Assembly (NCBI GenBank): GCA_023400235.1
Contig: JAEXFI010000048.1
Location: 62,001-126,000 of the forward strand
From: Bacillota bacterium
GTDB lineage: Bacteria; Bacillota; Clostridia; Acetivibrionales; DSM-1351
Direction: 5' to 3'
Length of the DNA stretch: 64,000 nucleotides
Numbering within the stretch: position 1 is the stretch's first letter; each line of letters starts with the position of its first letter. The notes beneath the pieces are model-generated. The model ran no database searches and was not told the DNA's origin. It saw nothing but the letters and a program-made list of their open reading frames with translations. Both the position numbers and the translations under genes were made by a program. This document shows, piece after piece, positions 26,317 through 35,249 of the stretch.

Positions 26317-27105
26317 CTATCCTCCTTGTACCACCAATTTTTTCAGGGCTATCCTCCAAAGTACCTTTCCTGCCAGGAACAGGCCCAACGCCCATATGAG
26401 CTGCTTTGCCATAACCATAGCTATCTCTTCCATGGGCACCTGACCCAGATATATGGTTATGGGAACGTAATATATGGAGGCAAAGGGTGTAAGATTAATA
26501 AAATTCACCAGGAATTGCGGCATGAACCACAGGGGAAGCAATGCACCCGACAAAATCATCACTGCCGCATCCTTTATGGTAACCAGACTGAAGGTCCAAT
26601 AAAACCAGAAGGAGCTTATCCAGACAATATAATTCAGGTTGTACAATACCAGATAGCCCAGTATTGTACTTAATACAAAACATACTGCCATTGACAGGTT
26701 AAACGGGGGATACATCTTAAACAGTACTATTGACACCAGCAATGCAGGAATAAGCTGCATTATCACACGAAACACCAGTATCCCCAGGTTATATGAAAAA
26801 ACATATGCACTGAAGTTTATGGGCTTCAGTAAATCCAGGCCTATTGCCCCGGATCTGACCTTGTATTCTATATGATATTCGTCCATGCCATATATGCACT
26901 GCATCAGAAAGGACAGCACCACATAGGTGATCAGCATTTTGAACTGAACGCCGTCTACCGACTGTTCATCCTCATAGATAGCCTTCCATATGCATATATT
27001 TACAAATATCATTACGATTGCATTTATAACACCTGCAACATAATCCGCTCTATAGGTGATATTGTTCTGAAAGGCTTTTTTAGCAAACTCTACATACGCT
27101 CTCAT
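26317..27105 (-). CDS. ABC-2 type transporter permease
   Basis: A 262-residue membrane protein, again of the ABC2_membrane_6 group: 'AFQNNITYRADYVAGVINAI' near the N-terminus and 'IKDAAVMILSGALLPLWFMP' later. It is the second half of the exporter. Its start overlaps the end of the ATPase gene by 26 bp, so the three genes are tightly coupled. Known relatives export small molecules or peptides, some giving self-resistance; here the cluster product is the likely substrate. Confidence 0.85.
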   Translation of the reverse strand: MRAYVEFAKKAFQNNITYRADYVAGVINAIVMIFVNICIWKAIYEDEQSVDGVQFKMLITYVVLSFLMQCIYGMDEYHIEYKVRSGAIGLDLLKPINFSAYVFSYNLGILVFRVIMQLIPALLVSIVLFKMYPPFNLSMAVCFVLSTILGYLVLYNLNYIVWISSFWFYWTFSLVTIKDAAVMILSGALLPLWFMPQFLVNFINLTPFASIYYVPITIYLGQVPMEEIAMVMAKQLIWALGLFLAGKVLWRIALKKLVVQGG

Positions 27106-28090
27106 CGAACTTTATACCTCCCTGGTAGATCTCCCTGATTATACCCTCAATCTCAGGCTCCTGAACGGTTAAATCAACTATTCCATACATTTGTGTCAGC
27201 TCGTATATCAAGCTGGATACAGAGACCTGTTCCTTCTGAAACCGGAGCCACTTTTTCCTATCCTTCTCATCAACAACCTCCACACCTGGTATATCAATCT
27301 TTCCAACATTCTCGGAAAAATCCACCACCAGGGTTCTGGCAGTACCAAAGCTGTCCTTGATATGCTGGACTGTACCGTCATATATTGTAGTACCCTGATC
27401 AATGATAATCATTCTTTGGCAGGTTTTTTCTATATCCTGCATATCATGTGTCGTAAAGAGCATGGTGGTTCCCTTTTCCTTGTTTATGAACCGTATGAAC
27501 TCCCTTACCTTTTCTTTTGCTATTACGTCAAGTCCTATGGTGGGCTCGTCAAAGAATATTATTTCCGGGTCATGGAGCAGCGCTGCCGCAATATCCGCCC
27601 TCATTCTCTGCCCGAGGCTCAGCTGTCTTACCGGCTGTGACATAAAAGCGTTTATATCCAGCAGCTCATTAAAAAGCTCCATATTGCTTTTGAAGGTCTT
27701 CTCAGGTATCTTGTAAACATATCTGAGCAGTTCAAAGGTATCTACCACAGGCAAATCCCACCACAATTGGCTCCGCTGTCCGAATACCACCCCCAGCTTC
27801 ATTGCATTCCTTTTTCTGTCCCTGGAGGGTGACAGCCCGCCTATGGAAATCGAGCCCGAGGTAGGAACCAGAATTCCGGTTAACATTTTAACAGTGGTGG
27901 ATTTACCTGCTCCGTTGGGGCCTATAAACCCAACCATTTCGCCTTTCTCTATTGCAAAACTGATGTTGTCGACTGCACGCTTCATCTTGTATTCAGGTAC
28001 TATCAAGCCTTGTATTGAACCTAGCAGGCCTTTCTTTCTTACATTTAGCTTGTAGTCCTTTACCAGATTTTTTACTTCAATCAGAGGCAT
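27080..28090 (-). CDS. ABC transporter ATP-binding protein (COG4586-like)
   Basis: A 336-residue ATPase: Walker A 'GFIGPNGAGKST', signature 'LSLGQRMRAD', Walker B 'EIIFFDEPTIGLD', and an extra N-terminal stretch plus C-terminal regulatory part as in the COG4586 exporters. It is the first gene of the biosynthetic transcript. A strong sigma-A-like promoter (28200-28228) lies 110 bp upstream, and AAGGATG precedes the ATG. Confidence 0.92.
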   Translation of the reverse strand: MPLIEVKNLVKDYKLNVRKKGLLGSIQGLIVPEYKMKRAVDNISFAIEKGEMVGFIGPNGAGKSTTVKMLTGILVPTSGSISIGGLSPSRDRKRNAMKLGVVFGQRSQLWWDLPVVDTFELLRYVYKIPEKTFKSNMELFNELLDINAFMSQPVRQLSLGQRMRADIAAALLHDPEIIFFDEPTIGLDVIAKEKVREFIRFINKEKGTTMLFTTHDMQDIEKTCQRMIIIDQGTTIYDGTVQHIKDSFGTARTLVVDFSENVGKIDIPGVEVVDEKDRKKWLRFQKEQVSVSSLIYELTQMYGIVDLTVQEPEIEGIIREIYQGGIKFDESVCRVC

Positions 28091-28199
28091 TTCTACATCC
28101 TTCTCTCATCAGTATTTTTACAGCTGCCGGATCGGAATCCAAAATTGCATTTTTCTGAATAATTTTGTTTATTTCTGCAAATTATTGTTAACTTGTGTG

Positions 28200-28228
28200 A
28201 TAATACATATTTTAACAGATAATGTAAA
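28200..28228 (-). promoter_or_regulatory. Predicted promoter of the biosynthetic operon
   Basis: On the minus strand TTTACA (28223-28228) and TATTAT (28200-28205) are separated by exactly 17 bp, close to the sigma-A consensus. It lies between the regulator terminator and the exporter ATPase gene, and is the only good promoter I see for the 18-kb gene series. Confidence 0.6.
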
Positions 28229-28259
28229 CTTAACTACTATGCCTTTGTGTAGTTATTGC

Positions 28260-28309
28260 CAAAAACAAAAGTGACACCACCCAAATAGGTAGTGTCACTT
28301 TTGTTTTTG
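28260..28309. terminator. Strong bidirectional terminator after the regulator
   Basis: An 18-base-pair stem (28260-28277 with 28292-28309), A-rich on one side and T-rich on the other, with three further pairs possible in the loop. It lies nine bases beyond the regulator stop codon and separates it from the biosynthetic operon. Confidence 0.88.
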
Positions 28310-28318
28310 CAGAAGACT

Positions 28319-29121
28319 TCAGCATTCTATTTCGTCAATATTCAGAATATTAAGCTTCAGGCACTTTATAACTGCCTGAGAGGTACATTCCACATTCAGC
28401 TTTCTGAAAATAAGTTTTTTATGATATTTTACGGTGTTTATACTGATGCCCTGGTTTGAGGCAACGACCTTGTCAGGGATTCCGGAAGCCATAAGCTTCA
28501 GTATTTCAATCTGCTTCTTTGTAAGACAGCAATTTTTGCCGTCAGATAAAAAAGAGTGAAGTTTTCCAACCTTAAACTCGTTCATAAGCTTGTAAGCTGT
28601 CAAATCTGCCAGAATTTTAAGATCTATTTCTATTTTTTCGCTCAGCCTGCATAGTGCAAAATACCCTAGTACCTCACAATTGGAGTATAAGGGTATTGCA
28701 TATAGGAAGATATCCTTCAGCAGGTCGCAGTAATGGTGCTGAGGGATGGTGTAGACAGCCTTTTTCAGCTTCATGGACAAGGCCACGGCATTTGTCCCCA
28801 TAACTTTTTCGGAAAAGGATATGCCCTCTTTGATTCCTATTCTTTCAACTCTGCGAACTAGCTCCTTACAGCATTTTTTTTTAAAAGTACTCCTTCTGAA
28901 TTAACAAGAAGCATTGCTAAATTGTTGTTGATAGACAAATCGTCAAAATCACAACCCAGGTCTCCGAATATGGTTCCCAGCAGTTTGCTCTCATTCAGTG
29001 CAGTTTGAAGGACCTCCTCATTTATACCAGCACTAATAACACTGGTAGTGTTATCCACTCCACTGCTCATACACCTCCTCCAAGATGCAAAGATTTCATC
29101 CACAGGCTGTAGTGTCATCAT
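28319..29121 (-). pseudogene. GAF-LuxR transcriptional regulator interrupted at an A9 tract
   Basis: Two frames make one regulator of about 267 residues. The first (29121-28858) carries the 'IFASWRRCMSSGV' N-terminus of AcoR/DhaR-like GAF proteins. The second resumes the GAF domain ('MGTNAVALSMKL') and ends with a LuxR-type helix-turn-helix ('CLTKKQIEILKLMASG', 'SINTVKYHKKLIFRKL'). The break is at a run of nine As (28874-28882): a shift of one base there joins the frames as 'LLKKCCKELVRRVERIG'. GAGGGG precedes the start. It may be a mutation, a sequencing error, or a slippage/phase-variation switch. Its position just upstream suggests that it controls the biosynthetic operon. Confidence 0.8.
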
Positions 29122-29443
29122 ATGTATACCCCTCTCAAGTTAATATTGCATTTGTTATGTAAAAACGCTGCTGCCATATCCAATTCGACAAATTTGCCAA
29201 GCTATAAAGTCAATACTAAGAAAAGGAATAATCTTATTGTTTATACGAATATATTACCATTTTTGACTTTAGGTTACAAAATATTTTAAATTTCGGAAAG
29301 CGTTCAGGCGGGCCTGTTTGATTGAATTAGCCTGAAACGTTGTTATTCATTGGAGTAACAGATTTTATCAGGTTTCGACTCATTTTTTGGAAAATAAAAA
29401 ACAGAGACCTGAGCTGTCAAGTCTCTGTTTTTCAAATTGAAAA
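29122..29443. other. Intergenic region
   Basis: These 322 bp hold the regulator's ribosome site and presumably its promoter, AT-rich sequence, and the terminator of the following lipoprotein gene at 29396-29432. No gene was found. Confidence 0.5.
29396..29432. terminator. Terminator after lipoprotein gene
   Basis: A 12-base-pair stem (AAAAACAGAGAC with GTCTCTGTTTTT) with a 12-base loop lies 12 bp beyond the lipoprotein stop codon. The A and T flanks let it work in both directions. Confidence 0.85.
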
Positions 29444-30088
29444 TCAGGTAGTCTTTACTTCCTGCTTTCCTGTTACTTTACTCTTTTCATCCATACTGAA
29501 GGACTTTTTGATGTCCTCCGAGGTAAAATATACATTTCCCTCTACAGTGGCATCCACCAGTTGGAAGTTCTTCACGGACACATACAAATCCCCTTTGAAG
29601 GTTCCATGCTGGATACTGGCCTCAGGGCTCTTGATGGTGAACTTTGGAGCAGTCAAGGTGTACCTCGCGGTAATATTGCGGTCCTTGTCCTGGGAGTAAA
29701 GTGCAACCTTTCTCTGGATTATATCCTTGCCTGCAGTATCCTTCTTGCCATTCTTATACTCACCCTCAAGTGTAATTTCCTTGTCCAGCTTCACATCCTT
29801 GGTTATGGCTATAATCCAGGTACCGTTTGTACCTATGGCCTTTTCAAAGGCTGCCGCATTATCTACGATTGAAGCGGAGGTAACTGCGTCTGTGGTGGAG
29901 GTAGCTGCTGAAGTCGTTCCTGCAGAGGTAGTGCCTGCTGCTGTGGTAACGGCTGCGGTTGTAGGCGTGGTTGTCTGTGTTGCGGGAGTTGAGGTATTAC
30001 CGGGCTGATTCTCCTTTTTAGCACAGCCTGTGGATAAGGCAATTGTAAGTACAAGTACAGCGGGGATTACCAATCTTCTGTTTTTCAT
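29444..30088 (-). CDS. Putative lipoprotein with Thr/Ala/Ser-rich linker
   Basis: A 214-residue protein with a lipoprotein signal peptide (lipobox LSTGC, lipidated C22). A low-complexity linker rich in Thr, Ala and Ser (about residues 33-72) carries a C-terminal beta-rich domain of about 140 residues that ends with repeated short strands ('FKGDLYVSVKNFQLVDAT', 'VEGNVYFTSED'), like a right-handed helix or bactofilin-style fold. The function is not recognised; it should sit on the outer face of the membrane. AGGAGG lies seven bases before the ATG. Confidence 0.75.
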   Translation of the reverse strand: MKNRRLVIPAVLVLTIALSTGCAKKENQPGNTSTPATQTTTPTTAAVTTAAGTTSAGTTSAATSTTDAVTSASIVDNAAAFEKAIGTNGTWIIAITKDVKLDKEITLEGEYKNGKKDTAGKDIIQRKVALYSQDKDRNITARYTLTAPKFTIKSPEASIQHGTFKGDLYVSVKNFQLVDATVEGNVYFTSEDIKKSFSMDEKSKVTGKQEVKTT

Positions 30089-30302
30089 CTCTAAAACCTC
30101 CTAAATATTATGGTATTTACCAATGTTTAGTATGACCACAATTCCAGGAATTATTAGCATAAATGAAAAATTTATGAATTTCATGGGCAAGTTAACGCCG
30201 GAATTCATATAAGTTTTCCGGAAAGAAGAAAACTATTGTAATTAACGGGATTTCAATTTATTATTGAGAATGGATTAATTTATAATACAGGAGCTATTGA
30301 AA

Positions 30303-31274
30303 ATGAATCTTTATCTGGCCCCTCTTCAGGGAATGACCATAGCTTGCTACAGAAATGCCTTTGCAAGAATTTTTGGCGGAATTGATGGGTATTATTCTCC
30401 GTTTATAGCAACTGCGGACAATGAGAAAATCAGCAGAGCCCTGCTGAAGGATTTGCTTCCTGAAAATAACAAAGACCAGCAAAAGGTCATACCCCAGCTT
30501 CTGGGCAATAACGGGGAGGCTTTCAGCCGTTTTGCGGGAGCCATATATGAAATGGGCCATACAGAAATAAACTGGAATATAGGCTGCCCTTTTCCAATGG
30601 TGACAAACAAGAAAAAGGGTGCGGGAATCCTGCCTCATCCACAAATGATAGAGAGCTTTCTTGACACCGTATGTAAAAAAATGCCCTATTCCCTGACGGT
30701 TAAAATGAGGCTGGGAATGAACACCGTGGAAGAAGGCCTGAGAGTGATGGAAATCCTTAATCAGTATCCGCTGGGAGGTGTCATCATACATGCCCGCACC
30801 GGAGTGCAGATGTATTCAGGTACAGTTGATCTGGAAGGTTTCTCCGCTCTTGCGGCTGCCTGCCGGCATAAGGTGACCTATAACGGGGATATTTTCACTT
30901 TCGGAGACTTTAACAGCATTAGTGAAAGGCTTCCTGCAGTGGAGAACTTCATGCTGGGCAGAGGTGCGCTGAGAGATCCATTTCTTCCGCAGGCTATCAG
31001 GGGAAACCCTATCTCCCCTGACCTAAAAGGACATATGCTCAGAGACTTCCATGAAGAAATACTTCAGTACTACAAAGCTGCTCTTTCCGGGGAAAAGCAT
31101 GTTTGTGACAAAATGAAGGAATTCTGGTCCTATATATGGATACATACAGACAGGGACGGAAAGCTGATGAAAAAAATAAAGAAATGCCATGGTTTGAACA
31201 GCTATCTGGAAATTGTAAATCAGGTGCTGTCCGCTCCCACCTGCTGGAGTGATACTCCCCTTCAGCAAGTATGA
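30303..31274 (+). CDS. tRNA-dihydrouridine synthase
   Basis: A 323-residue flavoenzyme of the Dus family, which reduces uridine in tRNA. The catalytic Cys is in 'NWNIGCPFPMV', followed by 'VKMRLG' and 'VIIHARTG' of the TIM barrel. The ATG at 30303 was preferred; a TTG two codons upstream is closer to the AGGAG site. It is a single gene bounded by hairpins on both sides. Confidence 0.88.
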   Translation: MNLYLAPLQGMTIACYRNAFARIFGGIDGYYSPFIATADNEKISRALLKDLLPENNKDQQKVIPQLLGNNGEAFSRFAGAIYEMGHTEINWNIGCPFPMVTNKKKGAGILPHPQMIESFLDTVCKKMPYSLTVKMRLGMNTVEEGLRVMEILNQYPLGGVIIHARTGVQMYSGTVDLEGFSALAAACRHKVTYNGDIFTFGDFNSISERLPAVENFMLGRGALRDPFLPQAIRGNPISPDLKGHMLRDFHEEILQYYKAALSGEKHVCDKMKEFWSYIWIHTDRDGKLMKKIKKCHGLNSYLEIVNQVLSAPTCWSDTPLQQV

Positions 31275-31293
31275 AGCCTCCGCTGATACGGTC

Positions 31294-31330
31294 TCAGTCC
31301 CGACAGAATGAATTATTCGGACGGGACTGA
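31294..31330. terminator. Hairpin between convergent genes
   Basis: TCAGTCCCG and CGGGACTGA form a nine-base-pair stem with a 19-base loop just after the Dus stop codon and before the convergent aminopeptidase stop, followed by a T-rich stretch on the plus strand. It is likely the shared terminator. Confidence 0.6.
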
Positions 31331-31336
31331 CTTTAT

Positions 31337-32569
31337 TTATAAGCCAAAGGCAAAGTTTCCCTCATGGAAGATTTTTATCTCTTCACCGGAGGCTTTTACA
31401 CCCACGATTTCCATATCTGCTGTGCCAATCATAAAATCCTCGTGCTCAAGGGAATCATTTACTCCACGTTTTTTCATATCCTCCTCCGTCAGCTCCCGGG
31501 CATCCTTAAAGCAGGGATAAGCCTTTCCAATCGCCAAATGGCAGGAGGCATTCTCGTCATAAAGGGTATTATAAAATAATATCCCGGAATTTGAAATAGG
31601 TGAATCAAAAGGAACAAGTGCCACTTCACCCAGGTAGTGAGAACCTTCGTCGGTTTCAACAAGGTTCTTCAGCGCCTCATAGCCTTTTTTCGCAGTAAAA
31701 TCAACAATTCTGCCATTTTCAAAGGTAATGGAGAAATCCTCAATAAGACTTCCGTTGTAACAAAGCGGCATGGAGCTCACCGCCACACCCTCTACGCCTG
31801 TATTTACCGGAAGTGTAAAGACCTCCTCGGTAGGCATGTTTGGCAGGAATACCTGACCCTCGGGAGTATGCTCGGCCCCCGCCATCCAGATATGCTTCTC
31901 CGGAAGCTTAACCTTAAGCCGGGTGCCAAGGGAATTTTTATATATTAAATAGCTGAACTCATTTGAATTTAAAAACTCCAGTCTCCTGGACAGCTTCGCC
32001 TTGTGTTCCTCCCAAGCTGCGACCGGGTCTGCGGCATCAGCCCTGACAGAGCTCAATATGGCCTTCCAGAGCTTTTCAACTGCTTCTTCCTCCGACACCT
32101 CCGGAAAAACCTTCTTTGCCCACTGAACTGTGGGTATTGAAATCACGCACCAGGGATTCCTGCTGCTCATGAGCCTGTCTGAATATTCCTTAAGTGCAGA
32201 ACTTCTGGCTTTGCTGGCTCTTGCTATGCGCCTTGCGTCCACATCCTTCAAAAGCTCCGGGTCGGAGGCTGCAATACTCAAAAACGCAGCTCCCTGGACG
32301 GCATATGACATGTATAAATCCTTATTCCATTGTGGAAAGCCGTCAAGTACCTCCTCCGAGGCATGGACCAATCTGATTTTGGAAAACTGCTCATCCTTCC
32401 AATTGACCACCACATCTCCGGCACCCTCCAGATACGCCGTCTCCGCTATCAATCTCGTAAATTCCGCGCACTCCAGGGGGGAGTTGATGACCAAAATCTG
32501 GCCCTTCTGGATATTCACGCCGGCTTTCACCACCAGCTTTGCATACTTTTTGACAAGTTCCTGTTCCAT
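31337..32569 (-). CDS. Aminopeptidase, M29 (AmpS/PepS) family
   Basis: A 410-residue cytoplasmic metallo-aminopeptidase of family M29 with the expected length and blocks: N-terminal 'LVVKAGVNIQKGQILVINSP', 'LPNMPTEEVFTLPV', 'YLGEVALVP' and the metal-site region 'LYDENASCHLAIGKAYP'. It removes N-terminal residues from peptides. GAAGGGAT precedes the ATG. It stands alone, convergent with the Dus gene. Confidence 0.9.
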   Translation of the reverse strand: MEQELVKKYAKLVVKAGVNIQKGQILVINSPLECAEFTRLIAETAYLEGAGDVVVNWKDEQFSKIRLVHASEEVLDGFPQWNKDLYMSYAVQGAAFLSIAASDPELLKDVDARRIARASKARSSALKEYSDRLMSSRNPWCVISIPTVQWAKKVFPEVSEEEAVEKLWKAILSSVRADAADPVAAWEEHKAKLSRRLEFLNSNEFSYLIYKNSLGTRLKVKLPEKHIWMAGAEHTPEGQVFLPNMPTEEVFTLPVNTGVEGVAVSSMPLCYNGSLIEDFSITFENGRIVDFTAKKGYEALKNLVETDEGSHYLGEVALVPFDSPISNSGILFYNTLYDENASCHLAIGKAYPCFKDARELTEEDMKKRGVNDSLEHEDFMIGTADMEIVGVKASGEEIKIFHEGNFAFGL

Positions 32570-32829
32570 TTGTGTTTATCCCTTCAAATAAAAATATATT
32601 TATCTATCTAGAGTTTATCACAAATTAAAAGAAATTAGTCCTTATGTAGTTAATACAATCTTTGATAAATTAGTTTTAATTTTATGGAAGGGCGAATTTA
32701 TATAAACGTGTTTATTTTTTGAATAATCAAACAACCAAAATGCTATGCCCTATGCAACAGTGGGCTTTGTCAAGTTACAAAAACAGCACCCGGATACTTC
32801 CGGATGCCTTGAATATATTGTATCCGGGC

Positions 32830-33153
32830 TTAAACGGACTTATTGATTTTGCCGTCATCCAGCCCGTCCTTTATAAGGTCGAACCACTGCTGCAGCTTTT
32901 GCTTCAGCAGGCTCCTGGGAATGAACAATCTCAGCCACACAGGAATTATGCCGTACAGCTGATCCAGTACAAGATTGAACCTTTCCTGCCCCTTCTTTGT
33001 TCCCACAATGACATCCTCAGCCTGCCTTATCATTTTATAGGCAAGTTTCCTGAGCTTATCCCAACGCCTGTTCACTGCCAAATAGACCATATAAGCTGCT
33101 AATGCCAGTGCCGCTACTATTACCAACCAGTTCTTGAGTAAAAAATCCAGCAT
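32830..33153 (-). CDS. LL-H-type holin-like small membrane protein
   Basis: A 107-residue protein with one N-terminal membrane segment (residues 8-27) and a charged helical tail containing 'AYKMIRQAEDVIVGTKKGQERF', resembling the LL-H phage holin family. No phage genes surround it, so it may be a host membrane protein or a phage remnant. The ribosome site is modest. The C-terminal 'DGLDDGKINKS' is unassigned. Confidence 0.55.
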   Translation of the reverse strand: MLDFLLKNWLVIVAALALAAYMVYLAVNRRWDKLRKLAYKMIRQAEDVIVGTKKGQERFNLVLDQLYGIIPVWLRLFIPRSLLKQKLQQWFDLIKDGLDDGKINKSV

Positions 33154-33360
33154 TACACCTATCTCCCTTCAGGTAAATGATTCATCAAGCTTGTCACAGG
33201 TACTTGATGGTTTTAGGTTTGTCCTCCATATTTAAGGCAAATTGAGGGAGGTATTAACAACCTCTTATTGCAGAATATCCTTTTATGGTATTTATTTTTA
33301 AATCACTTTAAAAGCACCTGCGACAGCTCTGGCTGCTGTACGTGAGCCTCAGCGAACCCG

Positions 33361-33404
33361 AAAAAAGCTCCAGCCGGCGATAGTTCGCCGGCTGGAGCTT
33401 TTTT
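33361..33404. terminator. Strong bidirectional terminator after esterase gene
   Basis: A perfect 20-base-pair GC-rich stem with loop TAGT (33381-33384), flanked by six As and six Ts, 43 bp beyond the esterase stop codon. Confidence 0.92.
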
Positions 33405-33446
33405 CTCCACTAATTCCAGGTTCTCGTATATCCTCAGTTTTGCAAA

Positions 33447-34796
33447 TTACCAGCCCAGATCCTTCTTGATTGCAGCTGCGAGCTGATTTGCCATTAATTC
33501 ATGAGTTTTAACACTGGGGTGCCAATCCTCACCATAGCCGTTTGAGGCCTCCTGTACAGGGAATTCAATATAATGAATCTTTTCGTCTCCAGCAGTACTC
33601 TTCTGTGATACTACTGTATTTATAAAATCCCTTGCACTTGTGAGATTGTCCCAACTTAACATGGGCCCTACGGCACAGTAGATATGGGCTTGCGGATACT
33701 GGCTGCGAAGCTTGCCTGCAAACGCTGAATAGGCTGCTGTAAAAGCTGTCTTATCGGGTATTCCCACACTGAAGTCATTAGTGCCCAGATTGATCACCAC
33801 CACCTGAGGTGTCCATTTTCCGGCATCCCAGGCAGGTGTGGCACTGTAAGGCAAAATCCTCTGGTATAGGGCGGGCATAAGCTCGTTGGTATCTCCCCCA
33901 TAGTTCCTGACTACTCCTTTTCCAGACCAGCACACTGTTACAGGATCGGCGTTCAGCAGTCTTGCAGTCATGGCGCCGTATGCCAGATATGCATTTTCAT
34001 TTTTGGAGGTAAAGCTCTGATACTGGCTTGTGCCCTCATTTCCATAGCCGCAGGTTATAGAGTCTCCTATAAACTCAATGCGCCTGGAGGAAGGAGCCGG
34101 AGGTGTCAGCAGACTGCCCCCTGTAACATTGAACCCCAGGAATTGGACTTCTCCAAGCCAGGCCTCAGTCCTTCTGACCAGTTCTATGGTATGGCTGCCA
34201 TTGGTCAGACCGCTTGCAAGTACAACAGGATTTGATGAACCCGCAGGTACATTTACCGGTGCAAGCACCCTGCCGTCCAATATGACATTGAACCAGTTGT
34301 CACCTGTTGATTTGAGGGTCACACTGATTCCCGTACCCTGGAAATTTGCTTTTATTGCAGAGGTACTCCACGCAAATTTGGGGCCTGCAGGATCACTGGT
34401 GTCAAAACGCCCCACCAACAGAACACCGGGCTGTACCGGGTCGGAAACATATGGCAGCGCTGTTATGCTGCCCAGCAGAAATTTTTTCAATATGGCATAG
34501 TCTACTGAATCAACGGTTTTGTCAACATTCAAATCCATATATTCAATATATGGCTGCTCAGGGTCCATCAGATATTTTTTGAACCATGCAAAATCCAGGG
34601 CATCCACATTTGAATCGTTGTTGCCGTCTCCGTATATGAAGCCGGAGGCTGTCAAAGTGCCGCTCGCTGTGATGCCTTGGGAGCTTTCAGTAAAAGTTTC
34701 CGCAGCAACAGGAAGGATTAACACCGTAAGAAGTATGATTATCATGCTGCACATCAAGACCCTGGTCCATTTAGCTGTGTTTCTCATACGTACCAT
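33447..34796 (-). CDS. Cellulosomal CE2-like SGNH acetyl esterase with N-terminal dockerin
   Basis: A 449-residue secreted esterase. After a signal peptide, a type I dockerin (about residues 53-118: 'GDGNNDSNVDALDFAWFKKYL' and 'DLNVDKTVDSVDYAILKKFLL') is followed by a CE2-type beta-sandwich (about 125-230) and an SGNH hydrolase domain. The nucleophile is in 'IGDSITCGYG', with 'NLGTNDFS' and the final 'DWHPS'. It should remove acetyl groups from plant polysaccharides while docked on the cellulosome. The dockerin is N-terminal rather than C-terminal, which is less common. The start is the first of two nearby ATGs. Confidence 0.9.
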   Translation of the reverse strand: MVRMRNTAKWTRVLMCSMIIILLTVLILPVAAETFTESSQGITASGTLTASGFIYGDGNNDSNVDALDFAWFKKYLMDPEQPYIEYMDLNVDKTVDSVDYAILKKFLLGSITALPYVSDPVQPGVLLVGRFDTSDPAGPKFAWSTSAIKANFQGTGISVTLKSTGDNWFNVILDGRVLAPVNVPAGSSNPVVLASGLTNGSHTIELVRRTEAWLGEVQFLGFNVTGGSLLTPPAPSSRRIEFIGDSITCGYGNEGTSQYQSFTSKNENAYLAYGAMTARLLNADPVTVCWSGKGVVRNYGGDTNELMPALYQRILPYSATPAWDAGKWTPQVVVINLGTNDFSVGIPDKTAFTAAYSAFAGKLRSQYPQAHIYCAVGPMLSWDNLTSARDFINTVVSQKSTAGDEKIHYIEFPVQEASNGYGEDWHPSVKTHELMANQLAAAIKKDLGW

Positions 34797-35249
34797 CTCG
34801 CTTTCCAGTTAAAATTTTTTTATTGATTTTACTTAGAAGAAGAATCTTCTCTGACTGTTTGGATGCTTCTGTCACTTTCTCAGTCTCAATGTATATGAAA
34901 AATAAAGGACAAATCGGTGTGCGATGGTAAATAGAAATACTGCATATGGGGAATTGCCAGAAGGACATCGGCTGTCGGCCCGGCCGGACAACCTGAACAA
35001 CAGATATGTTTATTATAGAATGAGGACAGTTTCCATTACAATACAAATAGTTTGACAACAATAGTCATAAAACGAATTTATTCTATCTCAAATAATTAAA
35101 TTCAACATTATTTTTGTTTTCATAGCTTGAACGCATTAGCTACCTGAAATAACAGATAATAGCGAGACTGAAAAAAATGCATGTATTTGCTGCAACCTTT
35201 TAAAAAGCCTTCAACAAATACATGCAGATATATTGACGGTATGAACAAA
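34797..35249. other. Intergenic region
   Basis: These 453 bp upstream of the esterase hold the GH3 terminator (35173-35228) and an AT-rich stretch that probably carries the esterase promoter. A 96-codon open frame here lacks a ribosome site and any recognisable feature. Confidence 0.5.
35173..35228 (-). terminator. Terminator after GH3 gene
   Basis: TGCATGTATTTG (35180-35191) and CAAATACATGCA (35217-35228) make a 12-base-pair stem, 22 bp after the GH3 stop codon, followed on the minus strand by seven Ts. Confidence 0.8.

Noticed and set aside
9917..28090. Identification of the cluster as closthioamide or butirosin
   Set aside because: No thioamide-forming nucleotide alpha-hydrolase-like gene and no aminocyclitol genes are present, while two glycosyltransferases and a nucleotidase are; only the carrier-protein logic is shared.
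32830..33153. Prophage marker (holin-like gene)
   Set aside because: No other phage gene, integrase or attachment site is visible nearby, so a single holin-like protein does not support a prophage.
34771..35061. A 96-codon minus-strand open frame upstream of the esterase
   Set aside because: No ribosome site, atypical composition, and it overlaps the esterase start; probably non-coding.
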